Below are positions 63,218 to 64,000 of a stretch of 64,000 nt of DNA, one piece after another. Source of the stretch: Pseudomonadota bacterium. Its GTDB lineage: Bacteria > Pseudomonadota > Alphaproteobacteria > GCA-2746255. Location of the stretch: positions 289,213 through 353,212 of the forward strand of contig JBFMHN010000001.1 in assembly GCA_040752895.1 (NCBI GenBank). The letters run 5' to 3'. Under the pieces are notes generated by a model. The model had not been told where the DNA came from, did not search any database, and was given only the letters and a program-made list of their open reading frames with translations. The position numbers and the translations under genes were made by a program. How positions within the stretch are numbered: position 1 is the first letter of the stretch; each line of letters starts with the position of its first letter.

Positions 63218-64000
63218 TCAGGGCGCGGCCTGATTTTTTGAATGGGGGGTATCTAAATTTTTCGCCACGCTTTTCTTCGCTTCCTCGGGCTTCACTTCAT
63301 TGGAAAGAGTCTTTTGCCAAGCGCGCGCCTCTTTCTTCGCCGCAACGATCTCGGCCAAGGACATCCGTTTTTCCAGATTGCGGCGTGCCGCATCGGCCTC
63401 CTTATGGCCGCGCGCCGCCGCGAGGTCGAACCAGCGATAGGCGCGGATGCGATTTGCTTTCTTGTCTCCCTTCGCGGCGTAGATTTTTCCAATCCGGTAA
63501 CGTGCCTCTTTCGCTACGTCCGAAACTTTTACGTGCTTTGCGGCGTTGTCGTACCAGTGGATAGCCGCTTTCGCGTCGGGTGCGACCCCAATACCCTTTT
63601 CATAGGCCTCGCCCAGACGCAACTGGGCGAAGGCGTCGTCTTCGCCCGCCATCCCGCGGTAAAGACGTAGCGCTTCGGTCGGATTCTCCACGCCCTTTTC
63701 ACCGTCGAAATAAAGATCGGCCAACCGTCTGCGCGCCGTCCCATGACCCTGGTCGGCGGCTTCGGCGAGAGAGGCGTTGCGGCCGGCGGCCGGGGGCATC
63801 AGCTCTTCCAGTTTTGCCTGCCGCTGCAGCTTTTCGGCCAGGCGGAACTGGGCTTCCGGGTCGCCTTTCTCGGCCTGGCGCTGGAGTTGTCGAACCTTTT
63901 CTTTTTCTTCCTTTGTGGTCGGCTCGACGCCTAAAAGGGTGGAGGATTTGAAGAAGTGTTGCCGCTTTGTGCCTTCTCCCTCTTTCGTTTTTTCTGCCAC
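63218..64000 (-). CDS. Sel1-repeat protein, start at or beyond window edge
   Basis: At least 260 residues. The last bases of the window read as GTG on the minus strand and could be the start, but the frame may continue outside. At least four Sel1/TPR units are seen: AEKGDPEAQFRLAEKLQ, DQGHGTARRRLADLYFDGEKGV, GEDDAFAQLRLGEAYEKGIGV, and a later ARGHKEADAARRNLEKR. Between them the sequence is basic and helical. No signal peptide is seen in the visible part. Third Sel1 protein of the window. Its role is unknown; such proteins usually scaffold other proteins. Confidence 0.85.
   Translation of the reverse strand: MAEKTKEGEGTKRQHFFKSSTLLGVEPTTKEEKEKVRQLQRQAEKGDPEAQFRLAEKLQRQAKLEELMPPAAGRNASLAEAADQGHGTARRRLADLYFDGEKGVENPTEALRLYRGMAGEDDAFAQLRLGEAYEKGIGVAPDAKAAIHWYDNAAKHVKVSDVAKEARYRIGKIYAAKGDKKANRIRAYRWFDLAAARGHKEADAARRNLEKRMSLAEIVAAKKEARAWQKTLSNEVKPEEAKKSVAKNLDTPHSKNQAAP

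Overview
The window looks like a piece of chromosome from a GC-rich alphaproteobacterium, most likely a member of or near the Rhodospirillales. The reasons are a PopZ gene directly before valS, a long housekeeping block in an order familiar from alphaproteobacteria (erpA / dgt-argS-SPOR-nagZ-M50-scpA-scpB-tatABC-serS-surE-pcm-nlpD, then yajC-secD-secF-DUF498), TrmFO downstream of uvrA, and several relatives of mitochondrial assembly factors (ErpA, SdhE/SDHAF2, DUF498/NDUFAF3, NDUFAF6). No taxon can be fixed without a database search.

Layout. 1-5 kb: popZ (cut by the window edge), valS, ilvD. 5-7 kb: xthA, a DUF1003 protein and erpA on the minus strand. 7-23.7 kb: one nearly continuous plus-strand block with many 4-bp ATGA overlaps, covering dNTP hydrolysis, arginyl- and seryl-tRNA synthesis, cell-wall recycling (NagZ), chromosome condensation (ScpA/ScpB), Tat export, damaged-protein repair (SurE, Pcm), a degenerate LytM lipoprotein and Sec accessory subunits. 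23.7-25 kb: a minus-strand three-gene insert (DUF4399 lipoprotein, a 28-residue membrane peptide, a PuuD-like membrane protein) with its own terminator; it separates the two complex I assembly-factor homologues. 25-34.3 kb: NDUFAF6 homologue, uvrA-trmFO (minus), ssb, gyrA, coaD, tRNA-Lys. 34.4-36.8 kb: an AT-rich cassette of three unknown minus-strand genes beside tRNA-Lys, the most foreign-looking part of the window. 37-47.7 kb: accessory genes (aldo/keto reductase plus cytochrome c, MgtE, two GYD proteins, a probable small ArfA-like protein, Sel1-repeat proteins, an SDR/MDR pair, an SGNH protein without its serine). 47.7-53.6 kb: recG, sdhE, mfd. 54.4-57.7 kb: a metal-resistance block with an arsR-arsC-acr3 operon and a small divergent merR / merF-GDCCVxC unit that lacks merA. 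57.7-64 kb: a GH17-GT2 glucan synthase, tRNA-Ser, MarC, a lipocalin-like protein and a Sel1-repeat protein cut by the window end.

No CRISPR array, insertion sequence, integrase, rRNA or phage structural gene was recognised. The best candidates for undescribed biology are the tRNA-Lys-adjacent three-gene cassette, the DUF4399 / 28-residue peptide / PuuD-like operon, and the compact merF-GDCCVxC unit with a coupled 37-codon leader frame. All gene calls come from reading translated sequence and motifs by eye; no alignment or search was run.
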